Assembly (NCBI RefSeq): GCF_965227735.1
Contig: NZ_OZ245776.1
Location: forward strand, 1,736,001 to 1,800,000
Length of the DNA stretch: 64,000 nt
Source of the DNA: Larkinella sp965227735
Lineage (GTDB): Bacteria; Bacteroidota; Bacteroidia; Cytophagales; Spirosomataceae
Reading direction: 5' to 3'
This document shows positions 41,058-51,509 of the stretch, piece by piece (within the stretch, counting starts at the first letter, position 1; each line of letters starts with the position of its first letter). A program made the translations under genes and the position numbers. The notes beneath the pieces were generated by a model, which saw only the letters and a program-made list of their open reading frames with translations, was not told the DNA's origin and searched no databases.

Positions 41058-44000
41058 ATGAAAAAAGTACCTTTACTCTGTGTATTGCTTTTTATCTCGT
41101 GCCTCCCGAGTCCGCTCTGGGCTCAAACCCGGATTATAAAAGGCATTGTTACCTCCGGTGAAGACAATTCTCCGCTTCCCGGCGTCAACGTGGTGCTCAA
41201 AGGAACCACCACCGGGGTTTCGACCAACCCCGAAGGCGCCTACTCCTTCGCCATTCCGACCAATCTGGACAAAGATGCCGCGCTGGTTTTCTCGTTCATC
41301 GGGATGGTTACGCAGGAGGTTCCGATTGGCAATCAGAGCCTCATTTCAGTCGCCCTCAAACATGAAGCGCTTTCGCTCAGCGAGGTGGTGGTCAGCGCGT
41401 TAGGCTTTAAAGAAAACGCCGACAAAATCGGGGCTACGGCCGCCAAGATCGATGCGAAAGACATCGTCCGTTCCGGCGAAACCGGGGTGATCAACAGCAT
41501 GGCCGGCAAAGCCGCCGGGGTGCAGGTGACCCGCTCCGCCGGTGATCCGGGCGCGGGTTCCTACATCCAGATCCGGGGGCAGAACACCATTACCGGCTCC
41601 ACCCAGCCGCTGGTGATTGTCGACGGCATTCCGGTCAGTAACTCCACCCTGGGCGACGGTGTGGCCGGTGTTTCCCAGCAATCCCGTCTGAACGACATCA
41701 ATCCCGACGACATTGCCTCTATGCAGGTTCTGAAGGGCGCGTCGGCTGCGGCACTCTGGGGATCGCGGGCGGCCAACGGCGTGATTGTGATTACGACCAA
41801 AAAAGGAGCCAACAGCAACAAAGTCAACGTCTCGCTCAGTTCGACGGTTTCGTTCGACGAACCGAACCGCCTGCACCCGATGCAGAGCACCTATGGTCAG
41901 GGCGCGGGGGGCGTCTACAGCCCGACGGGTTCGTTTACCTGGGGCGACCGGATTGCCGACCGGTCGGGAGCCGCCGACGAACTGAACATGACCGGCCAAC
42001 GGTTTGAAGCGGAAAATGGCGTGACGTATTATCCAATTCTCAAGAAAAACTCGAAGGAAACGTTCAACGACATCCGCAGAGATCAGGTGTTCCGGACAGG
42101 AACTTACCTCGATAACAACGTAAACATCAGCGGAGGAAACGACAAAGGAAATTTCTACCTGAGCATCGGCGATCTGCGTCAGAAAGGCATTCTGAACGGG
42201 CAGAGTGACTACAAGCGGACGTCGGTTCGGTTCAACACCGAACGGCGGTTCAACGACATCCTCAAAGCTTCCACCAACGCTACCTACGCCCGAACGACCT
42301 CCAACCGGGTGCAGCGCAGCAACAGCGTCGCCGGCTTGTACATCGGGATGCTCCGAACTCCGCCCGATTACGACAACCGGGGATACAAGGGGAATTATTA
42401 CGCGTCGCCAACGGCCAGCCCGATTCCGAACCGGCAACGCTCCTTCCGAAATTACCTCGGCGCGTCGGCCAACCCCGTCTACAACGATCCGCTGTGGGCG
42501 ATTAACGAAATGACCAACACCACGGAAGTAGACCGGTTTATTCTGAGTTCCGAATTGCTGATTACACCGGCCAAATGGTTCGACATCACTGCCCGGGGCG
42601 GTCTGGATAGTTACACGGATTTGCGGATCACCAACTCGCCGGTGTCTTCCGCCGTAAACAGCGGTTTGGGGAGTTTTGAGGAACAGATGCTCAAGGAAAC
42701 CGAGATGAACCTGGATGTGATTGGCCGGGTTTTCAAGGATTTTGGCAAGGACATCACCAGCACGCTGATCGTCGGTTTCAACATCAACGACCGGAAATAC
42801 CTGAGCCTGGGCGGCACGCTGAACACGTTCATCATCCCGGACGCTCCCGCAAACTTCAGCAATGCCCTGGCCACCAACCGGGTTCCGTACAACACCTCGA
42901 CCCACCGCCGAACCGCCCGTCTGTATTCATCCCTGAACCTGGGTTTTTATGACCAGGTATTTTTGAACATGTCGGTGGCTGGTGAAGCCGGTTCTACGTT
43001 CGGAAGCGAGTCGCAATCGACCTTCTATTATCCGTCGGCCGACGTGGCCTGGCAGTTTACCAAGTTGCCGTTACTGGCGAGTAACAACGTCCTGTCGTTC
43101 GGTAAACTGCGGGCATCCTACGGAACGGTGGGGGTTCAGCCGGATGCCTACCGGAACACGACTACGTTTGTGAATGCCTCCTTCGGGAGCTGGGGCGGTC
43201 CCGTCAGCGGCACCGGCTACGGCAATGGTGCCTTTGTCCGCAGCAACCGGCAGGGCGATCCCAACCTGCGTCCCGAACGGAAAACCGAGTGGGAACTGGG
43301 TACCGACCTGCGCTTCCTGAACGACAAACTTTCCGTCGGTTTTACGTATTACCAGAACAAGATTGTCGACCTGCTGCTGGATGTGGCCGCGGCCGGTTCC
43401 ACCGGTTTTACGCAGAAATACACCAACGCCGGGAGCATGCAGAACAAGGGTCTGGAACTGGAACTGAACTACAACATCCTGAACCGCAACGCGTTTAGCT
43501 GGAATGTCTTTGCCAACTGGAGCCGCAACATCAACGAAGTGATCGATCTGGCTGGCACCGACAACATCACCCTGGGCGGTTTCAGCAGTACCTCCAGTAC
43601 GGTGGCCAAAGTGGGTTACGCGATGTCGTCGCTGTATGGTGGGGTGTATCAACGAACGGAAAACGGCTCGCTGGCGCTGAATGCCAACGGTTTTCCACAG
43701 ATCGCGTCGTCGTTCGGCGTTCTCGGCAATCCCAATCCCGACTGGCGCGGAGGATTTGGTACGAACCTGGCCTACAAAGGCGTTTCCCTGAATGTGCTTT
43801 TCGAAACCTCGCAGGGTGGTGATTTCTACAACGGAACGCGCGGGGTGATGTACCATTTCGGCACCCACGCAGACGTGGGAACGGATGTAACGCTGACCCA
43901 GGATCTGAAAAATTATTCGGGGAAAGTGGTAGCCGCCGGAACAACAGTTCGGGGGAAGATCCAGGATTTCGGAGCCGGGCCGGTGTTGCTCGATGAAGCC

Positions 44001-44303
44001 TATTACACCTCCATTGGCGGGGGCTTCAGCACACTGGTCGAGCAGTTTATCAGCGACGGAAGCTGGACGCGGCTGCGGGAAGTTTCACTGGGCTATTCCC
44101 TCAATTCGGCCAAATTCCGGCAGAAAACCCGGCTGCAATCCATCGACTTTACGGTCACGGGCCGCAACCCGGTGTTGTGGACAAAGGTGGTGGGAATCGA
44201 CCCCGAAACCGGTCTGAACGGAACGGGCAACTCGCGGGGGCAGGACTACTTCAACAGCCCCAACACGCGTTCGCTGCTGTTCAGTGTAAAAATCAATTAC
44301 TGA
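41058..44303 (+). CDS. SusC/RagA-family TonB-linked outer membrane receptor (second pair)
   Basis: The ATG at 41058 (MKKVPLLCVLLFISCLPSPLWAQ) starts directly with a signal peptide; the frame is open 35 codons further upstream but without that feature. The product is about 1081 residues. It has the carboxypeptidase-like domain (IKGIVTSGEDNSPLPGVNVV), TonB-box region (LSEVVVSALGFKENADKIG), plug (VLKGASAAALWGSRAANGVI) and barrel ending in NTRSLLFSVKINY. The SALGF and ALWGSRAANGVI variants mark a subgroup of SusC proteins paired with SusD-like lipoproteins and often linked to peptidases or unknown substrates. The SusD gene follows after 57 bp. Confidence 0.95.
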   Translation: MKKVPLLCVLLFISCLPSPLWAQTRIIKGIVTSGEDNSPLPGVNVVLKGTTTGVSTNPEGAYSFAIPTNLDKDAALVFSFIGMVTQEVPIGNQSLISVALKHEALSLSEVVVSALGFKENADKIGATAAKIDAKDIVRSGETGVINSMAGKAAGVQVTRSAGDPGAGSYIQIRGQNTITGSTQPLVIVDGIPVSNSTLGDGVAGVSQQSRLNDINPDDIASMQVLKGASAAALWGSRAANGVIVITTKKGANSNKVNVSLSSTVSFDEPNRLHPMQSTYGQGAGGVYSPTGSFTWGDRIADRSGAADELNMTGQRFEAENGVTYYPILKKNSKETFNDIRRDQVFRTGTYLDNNVNISGGNDKGNFYLSIGDLRQKGILNGQSDYKRTSVRFNTERRFNDILKASTNATYARTTSNRVQRSNSVAGLYIGMLRTPPDYDNRGYKGNYYASPTASPIPNRQRSFRNYLGASANPVYNDPLWAINEMTNTTEVDRFILSSELLITPAKWFDITARGGLDSYTDLRITNSPVSSAVNSGLGSFEEQMLKETEMNLDVIGRVFKDFGKDITSTLIVGFNINDRKYLSLGGTLNTFIIPDAPANFSNALATNRVPYNTSTHRRTARLYSSLNLGFYDQVFLNMSVAGEAGSTFGSESQSTFYYPSADVAWQFTKLPLLASNNVLSFGKLRASYGTVGVQPDAYRNTTTFVNASFGSWGGPVSGTGYGNGAFVRSNRQGDPNLRPERKTEWELGTDLRFLNDKLSVGFTYYQNKIVDLLLDVAAAGSTGFTQKYTNAGSMQNKGLELELNYNILNRNAFSWNVFANWSRNINEVIDLAGTDNITLGGFSSTSSTVAKVGYAMSSLYGGVYQRTENGSLALNANGFPQIASSFGVLGNPNPDWRGGFGTNLAYKGVSLNVLFETSQGGDFYNGTRGVMYHFGTHADVGTDVTLTQDLKNYSGKVVAAGTTVRGKIQDFGAGPVLLDEAYYTSIGGGFSTLVEQFISDGSWTRLREVSLGYSLNSAKFRQKTRLQSIDFTVTGRNPVLWTKVVGIDPETGLNGTGNSRGQDYFNSPNTRSLLFSVKINY

Positions 44304-44360
44304 TCGCCCGTGATTTCTTCACGCAGTTTTCCCTTTTCATTCATCTCAACCCGGAAGAAA

Positions 44361-45812
44361 ATGAAGCGAATGTATAAACCGTTTTCCGTTTTTGCCTTTC
44401 TGTTCAGCCTCCAGTTCGTCTCCTGCAAATCGATTGTCGACGGGCTGAACGTCGACCCCAACAACCCGACCAGCGCCCCCGCCACGCTGGTATTCACCGG
44501 TGCCCAACTGGGTAACATTGCCACCCAGGAAGGCATGGCCAGCCGCCTGACCACCATCTGGAGCGGCTACACGACCGGCGCGGACCGCCAGTGGCGGGAT
44601 TACTTCAACTACAACGTAACGGCCGGAGTCTACGATTCGGACTGGAACCTCGTCTTTCAGGCCACCAACGCCAACGCCCTCATTGCCATCGAGAAAGCCA
44701 CCGAACTGGGCAACCGGAAAATGATCGGGATTGCCAGGATCCTGCGCGCCAACGCCCTGGCAACGGGCACCGAACTGTGGGGTGACATTCCGTTCGACGA
44801 AGCCGGCGACATTGTCAAATTCCCCAACCCCAGATTCCAGCCTCAGGCCGAGGTCTACACCAAGCTGATTGCGCTGGTCGACGAAGCCATTGCCGACCTG
44901 GATGCCGGCATCGGAACCGTGGGGGCCGAGGACGTTCACTTTGGCGGAGACGCCACCAAATGGAAACAGGTCGCCTTTACGCTCAAAGCCCGGCTGCTCA
45001 CGGACACGAAGCAATACGATGCGGCCTACACGGCAGCCCTGAGCGGCATCAGCGCCTTTGCCAACTCGCTGTATGCGCCCCACGGAACCACGACGAGCGT
45101 GAACGAAAACCATTACTTCTCCTTTCTGACCAACCAGCGTCTCGGGGATATTTACGCCGTCGGTGCCTACAACGTGAGCCTCATGAATCCGACCAGTGCC
45201 GCTTACCGGGGCAATGCCAAAACCGTTGAAACCGCCCGGTTCCGGTTTTATTACCTGGAAAACGGCGTCAACACCCCCGGACGGATCGAACCCAATACGT
45301 CCAGCACGGCAACCGCCAGCGGTTTTTTTGCCCGGAGTGCCAGCTTCCCGATGATTACGTTCCAGGAAAACAGCCTGACGCTGGCCGAAATGGCGCTGCG
45401 TTCCGGGAAAGGCTTTGCGGTGGCCCTCGATCACCTGAACAAATACCGGGCTTTTCTGAACACGGGCGGTTACATCAGTTCCACCTACCTAACCGCCGGA
45501 AACTACAAATACGAACCGTACGTAGCGGCTGATTTTGCCGCCGGTGGCCTTGAAAACAAGGACGGCATTTCGGCCGACAACGCCCTGCTGCGGGAGATTT
45601 TGCAGGAACGCTACGTCTCGTTTTACGGTCAGCACATCGGCTGGAACGACGAACGCCGGACCCGCAACGAAGCGTACGGCATCAAGCTGACGCCCAATAA
45701 CGGCACCCAGCTCCCGGGGCGATTTATCTATTCGCAGAACGAGCTGAACTCGAACCCCAACAGCCCGAATCCGGTGCCGGGCACGTTCGATGCCCTGTCC
45801 ATTTATAAGTAA
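44361..45812 (+). CDS. SusD-like lipoprotein (SusD_2-type)
   Basis: The ATG at 44361 (MKRMYKPFSVFAFLFSLQFV) gives a lipoprotein signal with lipobox FVSCK. The product is about 483 residues. The family is the SusD_2/RagB-like group, shown by VDGLNVDPNNPTSAPATLVF, GAQLGNIATQEGMASRLTTI, ARILRANALATGTELWGDIP and ILQERYVSFYGQHIGWNDER. It partners the SusC directly upstream. Downstream, after 33 bp, comes the BNR-repeat protein, which probably belongs to the same transcript. Nothing in the sequence names the ligand. Confidence 0.93.
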   Translation: MKRMYKPFSVFAFLFSLQFVSCKSIVDGLNVDPNNPTSAPATLVFTGAQLGNIATQEGMASRLTTIWSGYTTGADRQWRDYFNYNVTAGVYDSDWNLVFQATNANALIAIEKATELGNRKMIGIARILRANALATGTELWGDIPFDEAGDIVKFPNPRFQPQAEVYTKLIALVDEAIADLDAGIGTVGAEDVHFGGDATKWKQVAFTLKARLLTDTKQYDAAYTAALSGISAFANSLYAPHGTTTSVNENHYFSFLTNQRLGDIYAVGAYNVSLMNPTSAAYRGNAKTVETARFRFYYLENGVNTPGRIEPNTSSTATASGFFARSASFPMITFQENSLTLAEMALRSGKGFAVALDHLNKYRAFLNTGGYISSTYLTAGNYKYEPYVAADFAAGGLENKDGISADNALLREILQERYVSFYGQHIGWNDERRTRNEAYGIKLTPNNGTQLPGRFIYSQNELNSNPNSPNPVPGTFDALSIYK

Positions 45813-45845
45813 TCGACCCTCCTTTTTTATCCTATCCTTACGAAA

Positions 45846-48800
45846 ATGAATAAACCAATTCTAACACTCGCCTTCGCCTTCCTGCTGAGTATCTCGGCGG
45901 TTCTGGCCCAGCCGGTTCCGACGGCGTCCCTGAAGCAGATGAAAGCCCGCAGCGTGGGGCCTGCCGTGATGGGTGGGCGAATCACGGCCATCGATGCCCA
46001 CGTCAGCAATCCCGATCTGATTTACGTCGGCGCGGCATCCGGGGGCGTCTGGAAAAGTGAAAACGCCGGGGGCACCTGGACCCCGGTTTTTGACGACCAG
46101 CCCACCCTGAACATTGGCTCCGTGGCCATTCAGCAAAGCAATCCCAACGTGGTGTGGGTCGGCACGGGCGAAGGCAACCCCCGCAATTCCGTCAACATGG
46201 GGGGCGGTATTTTCAAAAGCATCGACGGGGGGCTGACCTGGAAAGCGATGGGGCTGGAAAAAACCATCAACATCCACCGGATCATCATCGACCCCATGAA
46301 CCCGGACGTCGTGTATGCGGGCGTCATCGGTTTTCCGTTTGGCGAACATCCGGAGCGCGGGGTCTTTAAAACCACCAACGGCGGTCAGACCTGGGAAAAG
46401 ATTCTGTATACGAACGAAAAATCCGGCGTGGCCGAAATGGTGATGGACCCCGCCAACCCGAGCAAACTGGTGGTCGCCATGTGGCAACACCGCCGAACGC
46501 CCTGGGATTTTACGTCCGGCGGCCCCGGTTCTGGTTTGTACATTACCTACGACGGCGGCAAAACCTGGAAGAAAAAAGGCGAAGCCGACGGACTGCCCAA
46601 AGGCGATTTCGGTCGGCTGGGGCTGGCCATCAGCCGGAGTTCGCCGAACAAAATCTACGCACTGGTTGAAGCCAAAAAGAACGGCCTGTACCGCTCCGAC
46701 GATGGCGGTGAAAAGTGGACACTCGTGACCGACGATCCCGCCGTTGCCACCGATCGACCGTTTTACTACAATGAGATTTACGTGGACCCGAAGGTCGAAA
46801 CCCGGCTTTACAAACTCAGCGCACCGCTCTCGGTGAGCGAAGACGGCGGCAAATCGTTCAAACCGCTGGCCACGCCCGATCAGGTTCACTCCGATCACCA
46901 CGCGTTCTGGATTCATCCCGAAAACCCCAACCTGATCATCGAAGGCAACGACGGCGGTCTGGCGATCAGCCGCGACCACGGCAAATCCTGGACGAATCCC
47001 GAAGCCATTCCTGCCGGTCAGTTTTACCACGTCAACGTCGACAACGAAATTCCGTACAACATTTACGGCGGTTTGCAGGACAATGGTTCCTGGACCGGAC
47101 CGGCCTACACGTTTCATACGGGTGGCATTCGGAACAGCCACTGGCAGGCGCTGATTCTGGCGGACGGGTTCGACGTTATTCCCGACCCCGAAGATTCCCG
47201 GTACGGCTACGCCATGTCGCAGGGTGGCAACATCGTTCGCTACGACAAAGTAACCGGTGGTGCCGCCTTCGTGAAACCGATCATCGGCGATATGAACACG
47301 CGGTTGCGGTTTAACTGGAACACCGGTTTTGCGCTGGACCCGTTCGACAAAAAAACGATTTATGCAGGAAGCCAGTTTCTGCACAAGTCGACGGATAAAG
47401 GCATGACCTGGGAAACGGTTTCGCCCGACCTGACGCTCAACGATCCGGCGCACCAGAAGCAGGACGACAGCGGTGGGCTGACCATCGATGCCACGCAGGC
47501 CGAAAACCACAACACGGTGTTGACCATCGCGCCCAGCACCCTCCAGCAGGGCGTGATCTGGGTGGGGACCGATGATGGCAATGTGCAACTGACCCGCGAC
47601 GGCGGCAAGACCTGGACCAACCTCAGCAGCCGGATTCCCGGTTTGCCGAAAGAAGCCTGGATTCCGCAAATTACGGCTTCGCGCCACAAAGCTGGGGAAG
47701 CGTTTGTGGTCGCCAACCTCTACCGCATGGGCAGCGACCTGGCTCCCTATATTTACCGGACCACGGACTTCGGCCAGACCTGGACCCGCATCATGAGCGA
47801 GAAAGAGGCCAAAGGGTATGCCCTCTGTTTTTTGCAGGACCCGACCGAACCCCGGCTGATGTTTGCCGGAACGGAACACGGGTTGTGGGTCAGCATCGAC
47901 GAGGGAAAAACCTGGACGCAGTGGGACAACGGGATGCCCGCAGCCACGCCAACGATGGATCTGGCGATTCAGGAACGGGAAGCCGATCTGGTGATCGGAA
48001 CGTTTGGGCGTTCGCTGTATGTGCTCGACAACATTCGTCCCCTGAGAAAACTGGCTGCCACGGGGGGAAAAATACTGGAACAACCGCTCGTTGCGTTTGA
48101 ACCCTCACCGGCTTATCAGGCGACCTACCGGGGTCCGCAGGGCTACGGAAAAGACGCCGAAGACCTGTATCAGGCCACAAACCGCCCCGCCGGAGCCGTG
48201 CTGGATCTGTATCTGAAACCCAAAACCGCCATCGACAAAGTTGCGGAGCCGGTGGAAACGGTGAAAAAGTCTAAAAAACCGGCGGCTGTGACTGTTCAGG
48301 CGACGGCACCTGCTCCGGTTTTGGCCAGCGCTCCGAAAGCCGACTCCATCGTGGTGAACTTCTACAACGAAGCCAACAAGCTGGTTCGGACGCTCAAACA
48401 GGCACCGGACACGACGCTGGGCCTGCAACGCATCGGCTGGAATCTGACCGAAACCGCCGTCAACCTGCCGAGCATGCCGGGACCCCGGCGCGGGGGCGGA
48501 GCATCGGGCGGCAGTCCGGCTTTACCGGGTCGCTACAAGGTGGTTTTTGCGTATGCGGGGGCTAAAGACTCAACGCTTCTGACTATCCTTCCCGACCCAC
48601 GCGTGCCCTACAACAAGGAAGCCGCGCTGGCCCGGCAGGGATTGCAAAACCGACTGAACAAAACGATTGCGCAGTTGACGGAAATCACCAACCGGATTCA
48701 GGAAGCGACCGACGCAACCGAAGCCGTGAAGTCGCGGCTGAAACAGAAGAAAGGCAAGGAATTTGACGAACTGCGCAAGGCAACGCTCTCGATTCAGGAT

Positions 48801-49106
48801 TCGCTAAAAACCGCCCGGGAAGGCATTGTGGGCAAACGAAGCGACCGGCAGGGCTTCGGTCGGGTGTATATGGTGACCCCGGTTTTGAAGATTCAGGAGG
48901 CCAGTTCATACATCAGCCGCCGAACCGATCCACCAACGAAAACGGAAACCCTGCTGGTGGATCAGGCCGAGCTGCTTAGCAACGAGACCATTACGAAAGT
49001 GAACGCGTTCTTCAGCAAGCAGTGGGCCGACTACTACAAAAAAGTGCAGGCAACACCCCTGGATTTCATCAAGGAATACCCGCCCATCGCCGGTACACCC
49101 GAGTAA
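45846..49106 (+). CDS. Secreted sortilin-like protein with BNR (Asp-box) repeats
   Basis: This 1086-residue protein has a signal peptide (LAFAFLLSISAVLAQ). Residues 30-740 carry eleven Asp-box motifs of the form S-x-D-x-G-x-T-W (SENAGGTWTPV, SIDGGLTWKAM, TTNGGQTWEKI, TYDGGKTWKKK, TRDGGKTWTNL, SIDEGKTWTQW among them), making a large VPS10/sortilin-type propeller. After about residue 760 comes a low-complexity Lys/Ala/Pro stretch (KKSKKPAAVTVQATAPAP), a small beta domain and a final helical part (LTEITNRIQEATDATEAVKS). Proteins of this type are common after SusCD pairs. They are often labelled glycosyl hydrolase, but no catalytic residues of a sialidase are evident, so binding or a scaffold role is as likely. 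Confidence 0.88.
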   Translation: MNKPILTLAFAFLLSISAVLAQPVPTASLKQMKARSVGPAVMGGRITAIDAHVSNPDLIYVGAASGGVWKSENAGGTWTPVFDDQPTLNIGSVAIQQSNPNVVWVGTGEGNPRNSVNMGGGIFKSIDGGLTWKAMGLEKTINIHRIIIDPMNPDVVYAGVIGFPFGEHPERGVFKTTNGGQTWEKILYTNEKSGVAEMVMDPANPSKLVVAMWQHRRTPWDFTSGGPGSGLYITYDGGKTWKKKGEADGLPKGDFGRLGLAISRSSPNKIYALVEAKKNGLYRSDDGGEKWTLVTDDPAVATDRPFYYNEIYVDPKVETRLYKLSAPLSVSEDGGKSFKPLATPDQVHSDHHAFWIHPENPNLIIEGNDGGLAISRDHGKSWTNPEAIPAGQFYHVNVDNEIPYNIYGGLQDNGSWTGPAYTFHTGGIRNSHWQALILADGFDVIPDPEDSRYGYAMSQGGNIVRYDKVTGGAAFVKPIIGDMNTRLRFNWNTGFALDPFDKKTIYAGSQFLHKSTDKGMTWETVSPDLTLNDPAHQKQDDSGGLTIDATQAENHNTVLTIAPSTLQQGVIWVGTDDGNVQLTRDGGKTWTNLSSRIPGLPKEAWIPQITASRHKAGEAFVVANLYRMGSDLAPYIYRTTDFGQTWTRIMSEKEAKGYALCFLQDPTEPRLMFAGTEHGLWVSIDEGKTWTQWDNGMPAATPTMDLAIQEREADLVIGTFGRSLYVLDNIRPLRKLAATGGKILEQPLVAFEPSPAYQATYRGPQGYGKDAEDLYQATNRPAGAVLDLYLKPKTAIDKVAEPVETVKKSKKPAAVTVQATAPAPVLASAPKADSIVVNFYNEANKLVRTLKQAPDTTLGLQRIGWNLTETAVNLPSMPGPRRGGGASGGSPALPGRYKVVFAYAGAKDSTLLTILPDPRVPYNKEAALARQGLQNRLNKTIAQLTEITNRIQEATDATEAVKSRLKQKKGKEFDELRKATLSIQDSLKTAREGIVGKRSDRQGFGRVYMVTPVLKIQEASSYISRRTDPPTKTETLLVDQAELLSNETITKVNAFFSKQWADYYKKVQATPLDFIKEYPPIAGTPE

Positions 49107-49129
49107 AAACCGTACGATAGTCAGACCCT

Positions 49130-49167
49130 GTCCCCCGACGAACCCGCTTCGTCGGGGGACTTTTTTT
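49130..49167 (+). terminator. Strong terminator after the BNR protein gene
   Basis: GTCCCCCGACGAA (49130-49142) and TTCGTCGGGGGAC (49148-49160) form a perfect 13-bp stem with a 5-base loop, followed by TTTTTTT. It ends the SusC-SusD-BNR transcript. Confidence 0.92.
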
Positions 49168-49325
49168 AGCGTCGATCCTCTTTTCTTCCGGCTGTATCCG
49201 TATTTTTACCCCCTGGCGGCTTGCTACATCCCAGTTTATACAACCCGGTACACGGATATTTTCAATCCCATTTTTGACCCGTAGACAGCCGCAGCCGGTC
49301 CAATTTCGATCAAGCAGAAACCACG

Positions 49326-50231
49326 ATGCTGTCTTTTCGACACGAACTCTTTATGGAAGTGGCCCGGCTGCTGAGCTTTACCAAAGCCAGCCAGACGTTG
49401 TTCATCAGCCAATCGGCACTGAGCAAACACGTCAAGGCGCTGGAGTTTTTTTATAAAATTGCTCTCTTCGAACGGCACGGCAACACCATCAGTCTGACCC
49501 GTGCGGGCCAGATTCTGTACGGTAAACTACTGGAAGCTGGGGCCTTGCAAAACGAACTGCACCAGGAGCTCCAGCTTGTCAACGAAAATTTCCAGCCGCC
49601 CACCACGCTCGCCATCGGGGCCAGCACCACCATCACCCTGTATGTGCTGCCCCCGGTTTTGTCGGCGTATCTACAGAAACATCCTGCGATCCGGATCAAT
49701 GTCCTGAATCGCAATTCGGACAACATTCAGAAGGCCCTGCTCGAACACGAGATCGACGTGGGCATCGTGGAAAGCCTGACCCGCGTGACCACGCTGACGT
49801 ACGTACCCTTCATGACCGATGAGGTGCTGGCGGTTTGCTCCCGAAAAAGTCCGCTGCGCGAACGAACCCTCACCGTTCAGGATCTGCCCACCATTCCGCT
49901 GGCGTTGCGCGAAAGCGGTTCGGGCACGTTGGCGGTGGTGGAAAAAGCGTTGGGCCGGAAAGGAATCCGGCTGTCGGACCTGCGCATTCTCATCCGGCTG
50001 GGCGGGACGGAAGCGCTGAAAAACTTCGTGCTGGCCGACACCTGCCTGGCCTTCATGCCCAAACGGGCGATTGTCCGGGAACTGGCTGTGGGTGACCTGG
50101 TTGAAGTTCCGATCCGCGATCTGACGGCTCAGCGGACGTTTCATTTCATTCAGCGGAAAGGTACTGAAAACAACCGGCTGGTAAACGAGTTTATTCGTTT
50201 TACGCAACGCCATTATTCCCCGGTGGAATAA
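49326..50231 (+). CDS. LysR-family transcriptional regulator
   Basis: This 301-residue protein has the LysR winged helix at the N-terminus (LFMEVARLLSFTKASQTLFI, then SQSALSKHVKALEFFYKIAL and FERHGNTISLTRAG) and the substrate-binding domain from about residue 90 (TTLAIGASTTITLYVLPPVL, EHEIDVGIVESL, LRESGSGTLAVVEKAL). This looks like the CysB/CbbR-like subgroup with the ESGSGT motif. It is on the same strand as the threonine synthase gene, 66 bp upstream of it, and could regulate it, but LysR genes more often face their target. The inducer is unknown. Confidence 0.94.
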   Translation: MLSFRHELFMEVARLLSFTKASQTLFISQSALSKHVKALEFFYKIALFERHGNTISLTRAGQILYGKLLEAGALQNELHQELQLVNENFQPPTTLAIGASTTITLYVLPPVLSAYLQKHPAIRINVLNRNSDNIQKALLEHEIDVGIVESLTRVTTLTYVPFMTDEVLAVCSRKSPLRERTLTVQDLPTIPLALRESGSGTLAVVEKALGRKGIRLSDLRILIRLGGTEALKNFVLADTCLAFMPKRAIVRELAVGDLVEVPIRDLTAQRTFHFIQRKGTENNRLVNEFIRFTQRHYSPVE

Positions 50232-50297
50232 CCCATCTCAAAACGTCGTTTGCTTCATCCGGGGTCGGCTTTCAACTTGCAGAAAAGTTAGCCCATC

Positions 50298-51497
50298 ATG
50301 CAAACCGTTACGACTTCATCGCTTCTCCATCACCTGCAGTGTTCGAACTGCGGCCATTCCTTTGATCCGCTGCCGGGCCAAACCCTGTCTGTTTGTTGCC
50401 AGGCCCCTCTCCTGTGTTGTTATGATCTTGCCGAAAACCGCTTTTCGAAACGGGAGTTATCAGACAGAGCCCAGTCCCTCTGGCGGTACGAAAAACTGTT
50501 GCCGGTTTTTCAGGAACAAAACCGGGTGAGTCTGGGCGAAGGGTGGACGCCCCTGTTGCCGCTTCCCCGTCTGGCGGCCGACTACGGTTTACAACATCTG
50601 ACACTGAAAGATGAGGGGCTGAACCCAACGGGTTCGTTCAAAGCGCGGGGGTTGTGTCTCGCCATTTCGAAGGCGAAGGAAAACGGCGAAGAAGCCTGTA
50701 TCATTCCGACGGCGGGCAATGCGGGCGTTGCGATGGCAGCCTACTGCGCCCGGGCGGGGCTGGAAGCGGTGGTGGTGATGCCGCGCCACACACCCGACGC
50801 CTTCAAGGAGGAGTGTCTGGCCTATCACGCAAGGCTGATTCTGGTCGATGGATTGATCAACGATTGTGCGGCAAAAGTACAGGAATTGAACCAGAAAGGC
50901 GGGTATTTTGACGTTTCGACCCTGAAAGAACCGTATCGGCTGGAAGGCAAGAAAACGATGGGCTATGAAATTGCCGAACAGCTGGCCTGGCAATTGCCGG
51001 ACGTCATTATGTATCCAACGGGCGGAGGAACCGGCCTGATCGGCATCTGGAAGGCTTTTCAGGAAATGAAGGCGCTGGGCTGGCTTTCCGAACACCAGCG
51101 GTTTCCGCGGATGGTGGCGGTTCAGGCCGAAAACTGCCGTCCGGTTGTCGACACATTTCACGGAAAACAGGCGAATAGCAAACAGTACGTCGGGAAACCG
51201 ACACTGGCAAACGGCTTGGCCGTACCGCGTCCGATTGGCGAGCCACTGATGCTGACGGTTTTGCGGGAATCCGGCGGAACGGCCCTGGCGGTTTCGGAGG
51301 ACGACATGATTGAAGGCGTGAGCGAACTGAGTGGCCGGGAAGGCATTTTTGCCGCTCCCGAAGGCGGAGCGCTCTGGGCCGCCACGAAGCAATTGCTTCG
51401 GCAGGGCTGGATTCGCCCGGAGGAGCAGGTGCTGTTGTTGAACACCGGCTCAGGACAGAAATACCTGGATAATCTGAAAGGGAAATGGCGGCCGTAA
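50298..51497 (+). CDS. thrC: Threonine synthase (PLP-dependent)
   Basis: The product has 399 residues. The N-terminal zinc-ribbon-like part (LQCSNCGHSFDPLPGQTLSV then CC) is typical of one class of threonine synthases. The PLP fold follows: SLGEGWTPLLPLPRLAADYG, the Schiff-base Lys in NPTGSFKARGL (about residue 117), the phosphate-cup-like PTAGNAGVAMAAYCARAG, and the glycine loop MYPTGGGTGLIGIWKAF. The enzyme makes threonine from O-phosphohomoserine. No other threonine genes are next to it, so a related beta-replacing enzyme is a possible alternative. It follows the LysR gene. Confidence 0.85.
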   Translation: MQTVTTSSLLHHLQCSNCGHSFDPLPGQTLSVCCQAPLLCCYDLAENRFSKRELSDRAQSLWRYEKLLPVFQEQNRVSLGEGWTPLLPLPRLAADYGLQHLTLKDEGLNPTGSFKARGLCLAISKAKENGEEACIIPTAGNAGVAMAAYCARAGLEAVVVMPRHTPDAFKEECLAYHARLILVDGLINDCAAKVQELNQKGGYFDVSTLKEPYRLEGKKTMGYEIAEQLAWQLPDVIMYPTGGGTGLIGIWKAFQEMKALGWLSEHQRFPRMVAVQAENCRPVVDTFHGKQANSKQYVGKPTLANGLAVPRPIGEPLMLTVLRESGGTALAVSEDDMIEGVSELSGREGIFAAPEGGALWAATKQLLRQGWIRPEEQVLLLNTGSGQKYLDNLKGKWRP

Positions 51498-51509
51498 ACA
51501 AATAGAATG

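Noticed and set aside
41400..42905. A 501-codon open frame on the minus strand
   Set aside because: It is antisense to the second SusC gene, with no motif or plausible start.
45861..48083. A 740-codon open frame on the minus strand
   Set aside because: It is a shadow of the BNR-repeat protein, which has eleven Asp-box motifs and a signal peptide on the plus strand.
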